Source of the DNA: Saxidomus purpurata
Taxonomy: Eukaryota > Mollusca > Bivalvia > Venerida > Veneridae
NCBI GenBank assembly: GCA_022818135.1
Contig: JAFMSR010000001.1
Span: 8,656,334 to 8,720,333 of the forward strand
Length of the DNA stretch: 64,000 nucleotides
Direction: 5' to 3'
Numbering within the stretch: the stretch's first letter is position 1; each line of letters starts with the position of its first letter. Below, one piece after another: positions 36,201-45,132 of this stretch. The position numbers and the translations under genes were made by a program. The notes beneath the pieces are model-generated. The model was not told the origin of the DNA. It searched no databases and worked only from the letters and a program-made list of their open reading frames with translations.

Positions 36201-37535
36201 GTGTGTCATCAGTCTTTGTGCTTAAGCACCTCCAGCTGGTGATCGAACCTGAAACTGACTATACCGTAGACAAACACCCTAACCACTGAGCTAACCAGGC
36301 CGACACAGGATTGTATTAAGCACAGCAAGGTCATTCTGAAATCAATTCATAGTGGACGTCTGCTCCTCATTGCAAATTCTAGTATTGTTCTTCACCTTAA
36401 AACACGGCTCAACAAAACTCATAAACCGCATTATTTTATGATGTTCAAATAAAATCTTGACAGCAAATTACTCCATTTATCATTTTATGAACTTAAAATT
36501 TTCCTGTTTCAAAAGCAATGTTCCTGTCTAAATTTTTATGTTACATTTGACCCATAATATCTAACTACATTTTACAATCAATTAAGACTTTACAAAACAA
36601 AGGTATATTAACCAAGTTTAAATGACTGCAATAACCGCTCAGGCCTCCTTTATTTCCTCATAGCAATTCTGTCACTGCATAATAATGCAATGTTTCCCAT
36701 TAAGAGGTCAGTAAATAGATAACTCTTCTTCACTTTCCAAATTAAAATAGCTATGTTTACGCTACAATTAAAATGTTCTAACTCACGCCCTTCTTTGTTT
36801 TCTAAAACAGACTTGTTCAGCTTGCAATTTGAGCAGTATTGTTAATAGTTCAAAATAGTGACAACTTGAAATGTGTGGACTGATACGTAAAAAGTGCCCA
36901 TAGTAATTAGACTGCACATATAATAGACTGATCATGATCTACACTTGTTCCAAAAGCAAAATCTCTTGCAGCCAGAAGGCTAAAACGTCCGGCTTCATTA
37001 ATCATAGGTATTCACTCACATTACGATCTAATGCAAAGTGATTGCAGCCAAATATACCCTTTTCAAGACATGTACGAGAAACAAACTTGCTCGAGCTGTA
37101 AAGCAACAGGTAAATGACTTTTTGACTGTTTCTGCCTGTGTAGGAAAAGGGTACTGTATTCAGAATGATAATTACAATGATTCTTAACAAACTTTGCATT
37201 ATTCGACCTGATCCTGATGAATTTCTAATTTGGACTTGTCAAAATATAGATGATAGCAACATTTATGTTGACAGGGAACAAGGTGTAACGATGTAACTTA
37301 AGATTATAATCTGGAATTCAAACATAGTGGACTTGGATCGGACAGCATGAATATGCTGTTTTGCTTACTGCATATGCTGCATGCAAATATAAAGATTTTG
37401 AATTGGCCAACAATATAAATCATATGCCAATCTGATTCTTACCACACAGTTCACTCCAAACTTGTGGCCATGGAACTCAGCAACTTGTGTCTTCTCCGCA
37501 ACATCCCAGACCCTTACAGCAGGCTGATGGCCACT
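21101..37535 (-). CDS. MAPKBP1/WDR62: WDR62/MAPKBP1-like scaffold, exons 4-18 (contig B copy)
   Basis: Fifteen exons on the minus strand, all with GT/AG borders and compatible phases, encode about 646 residues covering most of both WD40 propellers, from PAVRVWDV (blade 2 area) to [10 protein letters not shown] at the end of propeller 2. Exons lie at 37535-37443, 35974-35858, 34938-34843, 34323-34138, 33553-33393, 31617-31539, 30959-30846, 30328-30182, 27553-27487, 26859-26745, 24606-24515, 23610-23414, 22525-22407, 21960-21709 and 21205-21101. The first exon starts in phase 0, so the missing exon 3 must bridge phase 2 to phase 0. The last visible exon ends in phase 2, and the contig stops about 700 bases later without the following exon. 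The 3' half is duplicated in inverted orientation at 1483-5819. No stop or frameshift is seen. Confidence 0.92.
21709..21960 (-). CDS. MAPKBP1/WDR62: Exon 17 (contig B copy): [14 protein letters not shown] blade
   Basis: 252 bases, acceptor CTTTCCAG, donor GG|GTATGT. Contains [26 protein letters not shown] and MFGHSEI, the late blades of propeller 2. Counterpart of 4881-5132; the differences seen are silent (TCC/TCG, ACG/ACC). Confidence 0.94.
22407..22525 (-). CDS. MAPKBP1/WDR62: Exon 16 (contig B copy): [20 protein letters not shown]
   Basis: 119 bases, phase 0 in, phase 2 out, acceptor TTTTTTCAG, donor [16 protein letters not shown] and ACQDRNVR are family signatures. Counterpart of 4382-4500. 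Confidence 0.93.
23414..23610 (-). CDS. MAPKBP1/WDR62: Exon 15 (contig B copy): [15 protein letters not shown] blade
   Basis: 197 bases, acceptor ATTTTCAG, donor CAA|GTGAGA, phase 0 end. Holds [24 protein letters not shown] and [10 protein letters not shown], the most conserved part of the second propeller. The product matches 3204-3400, with a silent Ser codon change. Confidence 0.94.
24515..24606 (-). CDS. MAPKBP1/WDR62: Exon 14 (contig B copy): [13 protein letters not shown]
   Basis: 92 bases entering phase 2 and leaving phase 1, acceptor ATTTTCAG, donor G|GTAAAC. Encodes [20 protein letters not shown]. Same product as 2340-2431; the one difference noticed is a silent Lys codon. Confidence 0.9.
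25174..26633. repeat. Ten tandem 146-bp units
   Basis: The word CAAAGGGCAATAACTCTG (or a close variant) recurs at 25320, 25466, 25612, 25758, 25904, 26050, 26196, 26342 and 26488, a spacing of exactly 146 each time; a degenerate first unit starts near 25174. Units differ by substitutions but not by length. Confidence 0.93.
26637..26674. repeat. CGAC/GACC microsatellite
   Basis: Tetranucleotide run (GACCGACCGACC..., one CGCC variant) directly after the 146-bp array, inside the same mobile element. Confidence 0.9.
26745..26859 (-). CDS. MAPKBP1/WDR62: Exon 13 (contig B copy): [17 protein letters not shown]
   Basis: 115 bases, acceptor CTTACAG, donor AG|GTACTT. Opens propeller 2 with [19 protein letters not shown]. 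Differences from the copy at 1817-1931 are silent (for example AAT TAC against AAC TAT). The next intron holds a 1.6-kb mobile-element insertion absent from the other copy. Confidence 0.92.
27487..27553 (-). CDS. MAPKBP1/WDR62: Exon 12 (contig B copy): inter-propeller linker
   Basis: 22 codons plus 1 base (phase 1), acceptor GTTGCAG, donor T|GTAAGT. Encodes [10 protein letters not shown]...CDIDYNP. Same exon and splice sites as 1483-1549 on the plus strand. Confidence 0.88.
29738..29890 (-). mobile_element. tRNA-derived SINE (family 2), partial
   Basis: Minus strand contains a B box-like GGTTCGAGCCCC in the GTGGGTTCGAGCCCCACTGG context, GTCACGACCGTACCTCTGC, then AAGCTTCAAGCTTTCTTCAC and a TAAAGTAGT tail. 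Intron 11 of the scaffold gene. Confidence 0.65.
30182..30328 (-). CDS. MAPKBP1/WDR62: Exon 11: WD40 blade, [16 protein letters not shown]
   Basis: 49 codons, phase 0 to 0, acceptor GATTTGTAG, donor CAT|GTAAGA. Canonical [12 protein letters not shown] blade followed by the KSNIYSH linker to propeller 2. Confidence 0.92.
30846..30959 (-). CDS. MAPKBP1/WDR62: Exon 10: WD40 blade, DHSLYIWDV
   Basis: 38 codons, phase 0 to 0, acceptor TTTGCAG, donor [28 protein letters not shown] and the HSSCVYGIE end match the family. Confidence 0.93.
31330..31506 (-). mobile_element. tRNA-derived SINE (family 2)
   Basis: Minus strand: GGTGTAGAGGTTAAGGTGTC (A-box region), GGTTGCGGGTTCGAGCACCA (B-box region), central GGTTTTTCCAGGAAGC, then CACAATGGAGCTAAAATAAA. 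Same layout as 29738, 49418 and 52686. Just beside exon 9. Confidence 0.72.
31539..31617 (-). CDS. MAPKBP1/WDR62: Exon 9: [18 protein letters not shown]
   Basis: Starts with one base completing a Ser codon, then 26 codons, phase 0 end, donor AAG|GTAAGT. Links the two halves of propeller 1; the YPDT(I/V)A core is conserved in the family. Confidence 0.9.
31742..32748. mobile_element. Mariner-like MITE, about 1.0 kb, TA target site
   Basis: Perfect 25-bp terminal inverted repeats start CTGGCAAGCAAGGAAAAGCC at 31742 and appear as the reverse complement ending at 32748. Both ends are bordered by TA (31740-31741, 32749-32750), the Tc1/mariner target duplication. No transposase frame is seen inside. 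The element sits in the intron between exons 8 and 9 of the scaffold gene. Confidence 0.75.
33393..33553 (-). CDS. MAPKBP1/WDR62: Exon 8: WD40 blade, [13 protein letters not shown]
   Basis: Acceptor ATATTTTAG, 53 codons plus 2 bases, donor AG|GTAAAA. Contains [12 protein letters not shown], which is conserved in the family. Confidence 0.92.
34138..34323 (-). CDS. MAPKBP1/WDR62: Exon 7: [20 protein letters not shown] region
   Basis: 62 codons, phase 0 to 0, acceptor GTTTCAG, donor CGG|GTAGGA. The family signature of a G(R/K)xGILG motif, a Cys-rich DVACG loop and [10 protein letters not shown] is clear. Confidence 0.93.
34843..34938 (-). CDS. MAPKBP1/WDR62: Exon 6: WD40 blade, [16 protein letters not shown]
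   Basis: 32 codons, phase 0 to 0, acceptor TGTTTCAG, donor AAG|GTATTC. The blade core is [13 protein letters not shown] followed by RHVKFWYLD. Confidence 0.92.
35858..35974 (-). CDS. MAPKBP1/WDR62: Exon 5: WD40 blade, [11 protein letters not shown]
   Basis: 39 codons, phase 0 to 0, acceptor CTTTCAG, donor AAG|GTAAGT. Contains [14 protein letters not shown] and the conserved VASNKVS stretch typical of WDR62/MAPKBP1. Confidence 0.93.
36108..36305 (-). mobile_element. tRNA-derived SINE (family 3)
   Basis: Minus strand: GGCCTGGTTAGCTCAGTGGT gives a textbook A box, GGTTCGATCACC the B box, followed by CAGCTGGAGGTGCTTAAGCA. The tRNA-like 5' part is well kept. Intron 4 of the scaffold gene. Confidence 0.72.
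37443..37535 (-). CDS. MAPKBP1/WDR62: Exon 4: WD40 blade, PAVRVWDV
   Basis: 31 codons, phase 0 to 0, acceptor TGTTACAG, donor GTG|GTAAGA. Residues [10 protein letters not shown]...[11 protein letters not shown] show the WD dipeptide and the GH of the next blade, matching the family at the second WD repeat. Confidence 0.93.
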
Positions 37536-38837
37536 CTGTAACAGAAAACAATCAAATGTTATTACTGCAAAAATCTCCTTCAAGTTTAACGTAATAAGGT
37601 ATTCAAACATTCAGATATCTTAAAGTCCCTGGAGCTCAATTACAAGTAGCTCTTGCTTTACCAAGCAAGATGCGTTACCAGCAGAAATGACCTTTATTTG
37701 TACAAATAACATTCCTAACTTTGCTTTTTAATTGGTAAGTACATGATGTTAGAAATATTGCGCTGTATTTTTTCAACAATACTGCCAAAAAATATGAAAG
37801 GCTTTCTGGCAATTCTTTTTCATGAAGAAACGACTTCAATAAGTAACAAACAAAAGGCATAATTATGTCAACATTGTTTAAGAGTGAATAAAACATTTTT
37901 CTGGACATTATCCTACAAGTGAATTTTTCTATTTATATTTCTACATCTGATCCTGGGCCTACATTCCACACATGTTATACATTCACAAGCTATGTTAAAT
38001 AAATATGTCACAAAATTTCCTGTTAACCAATGATTCTCTCCATATGTATGGCGAGTGACTCTTTGATATTCCTGCTGAACAGAATGGTTTTTTTTAGTAG
38101 ATGTGTTAAGGCAGCCACTTTCCAAATGAAATTTTCTGTGAAATTAGACTGTATTACTTCACTTTCAGCTATTTATTGTGGAATTTACCAAACATTATTT
38201 CTCCACAACAAACTACTACTAGGATTAATTACAACAAAAACAGAAAAGACAATGAATAATTGATGTATACTGAGTGCTGTTCTAGACTCCGAAATTGTCA
38301 AAGAGTGAGCACTAAAACAAGACAACCCTTTAATATCACATAATCAGGATGAACGTGCTCAAATGCTGACACCTTTCCTGGTAAGACATGGTTATGTTTC
38401 CTGACCACTATGATATCAAAATCAAACAAGGCATACTTCCTTGAAAATAGCAAAAAAAATCTCATATGCAAATACGCTCAAGTTGATTTATATTAACTAC
38501 ACAACAAACTTTTAACTGATATGTTGTGAAAGTTATTTAACAATTTTCCCTCATTTATCTGCTACATTGTTAATAGCATGTAAACCACATGCAAAACTAT
38601 ATATATATAAATATGAAATATGATCCTGAATATGCCTGCATTTGGAAATAAAGATGTTTTCATAATCCTACGTAATAGGTTTAGTACTGTTTGCGACAAT
38701 AACTATGTTATTTCATGGAGGCTTAGTACCCTATTTTGTAGTATGGCACATTTTGCTCTTTTGTGCTATTGTAACTGTTCTCTATTGCAGATAGTCAGTT
38801 TAAAGCTCCTTCCCCATACACAGTGCAAATTACAAGA
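37536..38837 (-). other. Contig B upstream of exon 4
   Basis: AT-rich intronic sequence. The expected exon 3 is not seen on the minus strand between exon 4 and the repeat at the contig end. Confidence 0.5.
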
Positions 38838-39558
38838 AAAACAAGAGCTGTCTCATGACAGCACGCTCGACTATTCGAAAGCTTGTCGGTAAAATGTTTT
38901 TTTTGTCTAAGAACAGGACCTGGTGTTTTGTGTAATTGTCTATCAGAATTAAGGTCAAAGATATGAAACTTGTTCAAAGACCTATGTAAATGTACAATAC
39001 ATGCGTTGCCTTACTCTGGATTCTGTAAGCCAACTGGGGGGAGAAGAGGGGGGGGATAATTTCAAAGAAATACATGACCTTGTATATTTGATCATGAATA
39101 ACTTTGTAACGTTTCAAAATTAATATGTTTAAAATTAAAAAAGCATGCCCGCTGCATGCTGCATAATTATTCTATGACATTTCAAAAGTAAGCCATTTCG
39201 AGTATTTCTAATAATGTCTGGTAAAAACTGTGACAAAATTCTAAGTTAAAAAGGAGCATAAATATGTCAAAAATCAAAAACATTGGTGAAGATGTTGATA
39301 GTAAACATACATTTTAAGTTTATGGTTATGTACTCTTGTCTGTTGATGTAGGTCATGATGGTAAACAAGTATGGTTAGTTTCAAAGCAATACCTCCAATG
39401 GTTTTGAAATAAAGTGAGGTGGTACGAAAAACTTAACCAAGCTCAATACACTTTCTAAGTCAAAAAAGGGCCATAATTCTGTCAAAAACCTTGACAGAGT
39501 TATGTACTCTTGTCTGTAGATGGAGGTTATGATGGTAAACAAGTATGGTAAGTTTGAA
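38838..39558. repeat. Dispersed repeat at contig B end, with about 155-190-bp internal tandem
   Basis: Contains AACAAGAGCTGTCTCATGAC, then repeated words GTTATGTACTCTTGTCTGT (about 39324 and 39501) and GATGGTAAACAAGTATGGT (about 39356 and 39533). The contig stops inside it, so the repeat is the likely cause of the assembly break. It is not the 3' end of the TRIM-like gene. Confidence 0.65.
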
Positions 39559-40058
39559 NNNNNNNNNNNNNNNNNNNNNNNNNNNNNNNNNNNNNNNNNN
39601 NNNNNNNNNNNNNNNNNNNNNNNNNNNNNNNNNNNNNNNNNNNNNNNNNNNNNNNNNNNNNNNNNNNNNNNNNNNNNNNNNNNNNNNNNNNNNNNNNNNN
39701 NNNNNNNNNNNNNNNNNNNNNNNNNNNNNNNNNNNNNNNNNNNNNNNNNNNNNNNNNNNNNNNNNNNNNNNNNNNNNNNNNNNNNNNNNNNNNNNNNNNN
39801 NNNNNNNNNNNNNNNNNNNNNNNNNNNNNNNNNNNNNNNNNNNNNNNNNNNNNNNNNNNNNNNNNNNNNNNNNNNNNNNNNNNNNNNNNNNNNNNNNNNN
39901 NNNNNNNNNNNNNNNNNNNNNNNNNNNNNNNNNNNNNNNNNNNNNNNNNNNNNNNNNNNNNNNNNNNNNNNNNNNNNNNNNNNNNNNNNNNNNNNNNNNN
40001 NNNNNNNNNNNNNNNNNNNNNNNNNNNNNNNNNNNNNNNNNNNNNNNNNNNNNNNNNN
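39559..40058. other. Assembly gap (500 N), B/C
   Basis: Exactly 500 N. It cuts the TRIM-like gene on its right side and follows dispersed repeat sequence on its left. Confidence 0.99.
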
Positions 40059-41478
40059 ACTGTCCATCTATCGACAGTTCAAAGACGGCATGCTTCTTAT
40101 TATCTGCTACAAAAATACTATTGTTGCTCATAGCTATGGGGCCTGGATATCCAAGCATGCTTGTATCGTTGACCTCGTGTAGAACATCCCCTGTCATATT
40201 CAGTACTTGAAGTGCAGGTGGTAAGCAGAAAGAAACTGCAAGTAGACCATTTCGGTAATCAATTCCTCTACACTGACGCCTTACGTTCAGGCTGTTACTT
40301 TTAGACAGTTTTTTCAATGTTTTTATCATGTAGATCTTCCCTTCTCCTGGTATAGTTACTGCTGCTGTGTCTTGGCTGATCACAGTCACATCCCACGGTT
40401 GTTCCGGAAAGGAAACTTTTGAGGCGATCTTATTTTCTCGTAAATTGAAAACTTTCAGACTTTTGTTAGTAACATCAGCAAGAAGAATTTTTTCATCAGA
40501 AAGCATTGCCAATCCAGTTATCCAGCAGTTTTTCTCCTTTGGGGCTTGGACATTAAGCTTCTTTTCAAACTTTGTTTTCATATCAGCCATGAAGTCTTTT
40601 CTTAAAACAGGAAGGACTCCAATTGGGGAGTTTTCAACTTTCAGACGCATTAGGTCTTTGGATGGCTCAAACTTGTAACTGCTTATTTGATCCTCTGATT
40701 GTGAACGTTCGTCTAAGTTTTGAAATAACTGAAGCTTTTTCTTTACACCTTTTGCTGTTACAAACAACTGATTAATCTTCTCTGAATGTCTTTCTAGTGA
40801 ACTCTTGAACTCGTTCAATTCATTTTCTGTTGATATATATTCATGATGCAACTTGTTCTGTAGAGAGTCGTTTTGTGTTTTCAACGTCTCAATTTCTATC
40901 AGAAGACCACCCTCAACACCATCCAAGTAACTATTCAGGTCAGATCGAAACTGTTTTATTTCTTGAACCACTTTCATATTCATTTCTGCAGCAACCGCCA
41001 TGTTGGATTTGACTTCCTCTTTACGCCGAACGATTTCTTTAAGAAGCTGTTCCATCATGTGCTTGATTTCCCCAGGTTCATCACTGCTGCCATAGTTACC
41101 AGATACATCAGGAACCAGTCTAACTTTGCAAACTTTATGTTCCAGAATCATGCAGTGCCCACATCCAACCTCATCATGATCTCCACAATAGAAGTTGACT
41201 ATTTCCGTCTTATGGATTGAGCAGAGCTCCGAACACGGGTCAGTGTACACCTGCACTCCCGGCAATTCATCTTTAGCTTTTATCACGTGATTCTTCGTTT
41301 CTGATTGTTGACGATGCACTTTAAGACAGACGGAACAGAGGTGTTTATTACATGTCTCACAATAGCACTCTGCTGATCCATGACCACCATCGTTGTCACA
41401 TGGCTGACACAAAACATTTCCGCAATCACTTTTTCCTCCGTCGTCTGATTCATCATTTTTACGTCCAGATACCTCCAT
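40059..41478 (-). CDS. TRIM-like B-box/coiled-coil/propeller protein, C terminus lost in gap
   Basis: Single-exon ORF of 473 codons from an ATG at 41478 to the N gap. Residues 24-64 form a degenerate B-box 1 (C24, C27, C38, C40, C43, C48, C51, H55, H64). Residues 86-117 form a B-box 2 (C86, H89, C98, H101, C106, C109, H114, C117). A long coiled coil runs from about 140 to 265, and from about 320 there are propeller-like repeats (ITGLAMLSDEKILLADVTNK, PWDVTVISQD, GPIAMSNNSIFVADN), as in TRIM2/3/56/71-like proteins with NHL or related propellers. There is no RING finger, so E3 ligase activity is unlikely by itself; bivalves have many such RING-less, intron-poor genes, often linked to innate immunity. 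The reading frame beyond the gap (below 39559) is repeat sequence, not gene. An upstream AACAG acceptor at about 41505 suggests a 5' UTR intron. Confidence 0.88.
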
Positions 41479-42431
41479 TTTCTCACAGTTTACATGTTTC
41501 TATACCTGTTTTGAAGTTATAAACAGAGTAACTATATACTTTATCAGTTGGCTGCACATCAATACAAGCTTGTATATAATCAATAAATTGATATTTGAAA
41601 CCATGAACTTCATAAGGGGGGATAAGAACGCTTAGAAATAACAATAGGCTGACAAATTACTCCTCTTTTCTGCATGTAAAATTACTTGTAGCTCTTGAGT
41701 TACCAAGAAAGATATCTTACGACGAAATTGGCAGTTATTTGACAGAAAAAAGTTCTTAAAGGGACATGCCCTACATCTAGCCGATTATATTCGCGAAGGA
41801 TAGATTATGTGTTCAGTGAACGAAAAATGAGAAATAAATACAAATTCAAAGAAGAACCTATGGCGAAAAAGGCCTCATTTTATCACACTTAATCAATATA
41901 GAGGCATTCTGTAATAAATCACATCCACCCATTAATTGTAGAACAAGATTATTGAATGGTTTACGGTACTGCCGCTGATTTTATCGATAATGACCGGGGT
42001 GTATAGCTAAAACGTTTTGGCTAAGTTATAATACTTCCAAAGATTATATTATTTATGTTTTGAGGTTATCTATTTTGGCATCAGTTATAGGGTATGTCCC
42101 TTTAACATTAATTTTTAAATCGAAAATACAAATATCAAATTTAAAACAGATATTATGTTTTACATTTGATGTAAATAATAAAATAATGGTAACCGCCAGT
42201 AAAAAGAATCGTTCTTTATTTTCAAGCCCACCTAAGCAGCCAGAACCATCAAAGATGATCGCTGAAACTGCCCGATTTAACCCCAGTATATGCACGTGCG
42301 GAGAGCATGGTTGTGAGCCGCGTTAAAGGAGAGAAACGAGGTTTCTGTGGACAAACAAAATAGTGTCTACACGTATTGCTAAACAGGAAACGTAAAAATA
42401 TGTGATCTGACGAATTGTGTAAGATGTATGA

Positions 42432-42965
42432 TTGAACAAGATCCGAAAAAGAAAGATGTCGAAGCCATTGATGACGTGGACGCAGATGGTCAATGATATT
42501 ACTATCGGTGAAAGACGAGTTCATGAAAAATCTAAATATAGAACACGTGGCGAGAGGGCAGTTGGAGATGATATCAAGGAAGGTAGTATTGGTGTTTATG
42601 TAAAGATAGAAGGTCACGGAGAAAGTGTTAAAGACGGTTTTGATGACGAAATGAATGGGGGTGTTGATGACTGTAGTGGTAATTATTGCAATGACGTGAA
42701 GACAGGTACACACGGAAAGACTGGTACAGACGGTACTGGTGAAAGTATGAAAGTCGGAGAGGGCATTGATGGTGGTTACAATGGCGATGGCAAAAAGACA
42801 GAAAGTCAAAGCAGAAGTGATCGAAACATTGATGGATATGTCTGTAATGACGGTAATGATGACGGTGGTGATGACAGCATCAAGGTAAATGACAATGACT
42901 GCAAGGTTAATGACGACAAAGCGTATATGACATTGTTAGTGCCAGTGGTAAGAGTATTAACGTAA
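42432..42965 (+). CDS. Asp/Gly-rich ORF, hypothetical
   Basis: 177 codons from an alternative or internal start to a TAA at 42963. After a basic start (KIRKRKMSK) the product is dominated by Gly, Asp, Asn and Lys (DGGDDSIKVNDNDCKVNDD), written by repeating GGTRATGAYGG-like words. No domain is recognised. Strand composition (G/A-rich plus strand) leaves long open frames on both strands, which is typical of a degenerate simple repeat. It could be an exon of a real low-complexity protein or just repeat-born. A similar stretch continues at 42992-43207 after a stop. Confidence 0.3.
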   Translation: MNKIRKRKMSKPLMTWTQMVNDITIGERRVHEKSKYRTRGERAVGDDIKEGSIGVYVKIEGHGESVKDGFDDEMNGGVDDCSGNYCNDVKTGTHGKTGTDGTGESMKVGEGIDGGYNGDGKKTESQSRSDRNIDGYVCNDGNDDGGDDSIKVNDNDCKVNDDKAYMTLLVPVVRVLT

Positions 42966-42991
42966 ATACCAGTGTTGATGGCAAGAACTGT

Positions 42992-43207
42992 TTGAGTAAA
43001 GTTGTTGAATATGGTGGCGAGGACAGATACAGCAGTACAAAGGTTGATGATAATAGTTATAGAGATGGTGTTGGTTGCATAGACGAAAGTTTCATAAAGA
43101 GTTGGAAAGATTACAATGATGAAATTTCACAAGCATTTGGAATTATGTCTAAATCCTGTGACACTTGTGTAAAGATGCAATTTCTTATACATTTGCGGAA
43201 ATATTAA
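42992..43207 (+). CDS. Second Asp/Tyr-rich ORF, possible continuation
   Basis: 71 codons beginning just after the stop of the preceding ORF. Same compositional style at first (VDDNSYRDGVGCIDE), then more ordinary sequence (SFIKSWKDYNDEISQAFGIM). The two may be one sequence interrupted by a stop and a shift, or neither may be translated. Confidence 0.22.
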   Translation: MSKVVEYGGEDRYSSTKVDDNSYRDGVGCIDESFIKSWKDYNDEISQAFGIMSKSCDTCVKMQFLIHLRKY

Positions 43208-43442
43208 TTGTAAAAGGACGAATAATTGACGTCGTGAAGGTGAACATTATTTTTCTTTCATTCTCTTTTAGATTCGAAGCTCATAACGTGAAGATCAAAC
43301 CATTGACTATTTTAAAGAAGAGATGCCAGGATTTGAAATGACAACTTAAAGATAAATATTATATTCTATATATAAATACCGCAGATATTAAAACTTTCAT
43401 AATATAATTATATTAAAATCTATAATGTTTTCACCCCGCTCC

Positions 43443-43637
43443 CCTCATAAACTTTGTCCCTGACACAGAAGAGTGAACACTATAGCGCAGAGGAGTTGAC
43501 TTTGTCCTGAACTTTGTCCTGAACTTTGTCCATGGTACAGAGGAGTGAACTTTGTCCTGAACTTTGACAATGGTACATAGAAGTTAACTTTGTCCATGGC
43601 AAGGAGGAGTAAACTTTGTCCAGGAAACAGAGGAGAA
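43443..43637. repeat. GAACTTTGTCC minisatellite
   Basis: Imperfect units built on AACTTTGTCC(A/T)(T/G)G and ACAGAGGAGTGA, including two adjacent 13-bp CTGAACTTTGTC repeats at 43505-43530. Noncoding. Confidence 0.8.
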
Positions 43638-44565
43638 ACTGTTTAACATTGACTTGTCAACTGTTCAATCCATAAATGATACATGGCATATTTACATACC
43701 GAGACCGATCCACATGCATCGTTTCACGTATTTAAGGTAAATTGTGGTGTTTGTTAGAACGTTCCTGCAGCTACATGCACACACAAAAACAGATTAGTCA
43801 CATACATTTGTCAGTAGATCAATAATTTTATAAACCCGTTGGTTCTATTTGAAGTAAATGTCTATAACTATTCAGTGATTAAAGGCATTTTCCTCATCTT
43901 TTGCTTTTCTAAAACTGCACTTCTTTTCGGTTTATTTTCAAAAGATTGCATAGTACCTGCTTTTTTAACGGAACTCATTTCCTTTCATTTTACACCAGTA
44001 CTTGCCTTTCGTTTGATGTTAGTTATGTTGAAAGCTTAGAAAAGGTAAAAGGGGTAAGAAGAAAGAGATGAAAGTTCTTTGTTTTTAAAGACCTGGATGT
44101 GATATATCGCACGACTTTGGCGACGCAATTGGCTTTCATGGCTAAGAAGTGCATAAATCTGTATACCAAATGAGTGACTGCTCACTGACACCAACTGAAA
44201 CACATTTTTTTCTCCCATATGCAACAAAAAATGCACGTAATGTATATCATCATGACACCAAGGGCGTTGTTGTCACAACGCTACAACTAAGGCTTGGAAC
44301 CGACAATGACCCGAGATTTTGGTAACACGGCTTAACGTATTAATGCTTACCTCACTCTCTGGAGTAACAGCATTATAGAAATGGTGTGTTTATGTTTAAG
44401 ATGTGCAATGAAGCATTTAGGACATGGAACATAAAGCCATAAACAATCAATTGTTTATAATATACCAAGGGGTTCAATTAAACAAGCAAAGGCTTAAAGG
44501 TTTATCCCGTTATGTACGTGTTGAGTTTAGGGAATGAGCATCATGTTGTCGATAGCTTGAATGGC

Positions 44566-44793
44566 CATTTTATTTGTTTATACTAATTTATTTGTTCTCG
44601 ATTGCGATACAAGTTTTTACAACTTATATTAATCGCTCTGGAGACTCATTCCAGATGGAATCAACCTCGAAGAGTGTGAGGCAATGTGGATTTTATTGTG
44701 TCTTGCCTAAGGACACTGCCGACATGGCATCGACTGCCGCCGGGGCCCTTCGATCCTGAGACAAACGCGCTACCACTGCGCCATGGCGGCTCC
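44566..44793 (-). mobile_element. tRNA-derived SINE (family 1)
   Basis: On the minus strand, a tRNA-like head with A box TGGCGCAGTGG is followed by TCAGGATCGAAGGGCCCCGG and a degenerate B box. The body TTAGGCAAGACACAAT...TTGATTCCATCTGGAAT...GAGCGATTAATATAAGTTG is shared with the copy at 47142. Confidence 0.75.
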
Positions 44794-45132
44794 ACATGGC
44801 CATTGTATCATGAAACAGGAAGATTTATAGGTCTACTTATCGGAACGTCTCTCATACTATAGAATAGTGGTGTTGTTGACTGTACATACACTGACCTCCA
44901 TTACAAAACCGTACGGTACTTTACATTCCGGATGAAACTACACCATATATAAATTTTCATTCATGACATCCTAAATGATAAAATAATATTCTCCTGTCCC
45001 GGGTAGTTTGTAAGCCATTCTGCACGTCTATATGTGAGACGCTTCTAAAAGAGAAAACGCGCCGAGAATATAGGGATATAGGCCTACGTCAAGAACACCA
45101 TTTTAATATACCCTACTGTAAAACATGTCACG

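Larger units (their letters stand above)
41479..45126. other. Contig C between the TRIM-like gene and the 819-bp element
   Basis: Holds the Asp/Gly-rich ORFs (42432-43207), the minisatellite (43443-43637) and a SINE (44566-44793). Otherwise AT-rich with no exon-like sequence recognised. Confidence 0.5.

Noticed and set aside
39381..40210. Long open frames spanning the N gap, including a 672-codon extension of the TRIM-like gene
   Set aside because: Frames run through 500 N and then into dispersed repeat sequence; only the part from 41478 to 40059 is real sequence.
42249..42809. 186-codon minus-strand ORF
   Set aside because: Antisense to the Asp/Gly-rich frame; composition (TITTTVI, FTSTVCTS) mirrors a degenerate simple repeat; no domain or splice context.
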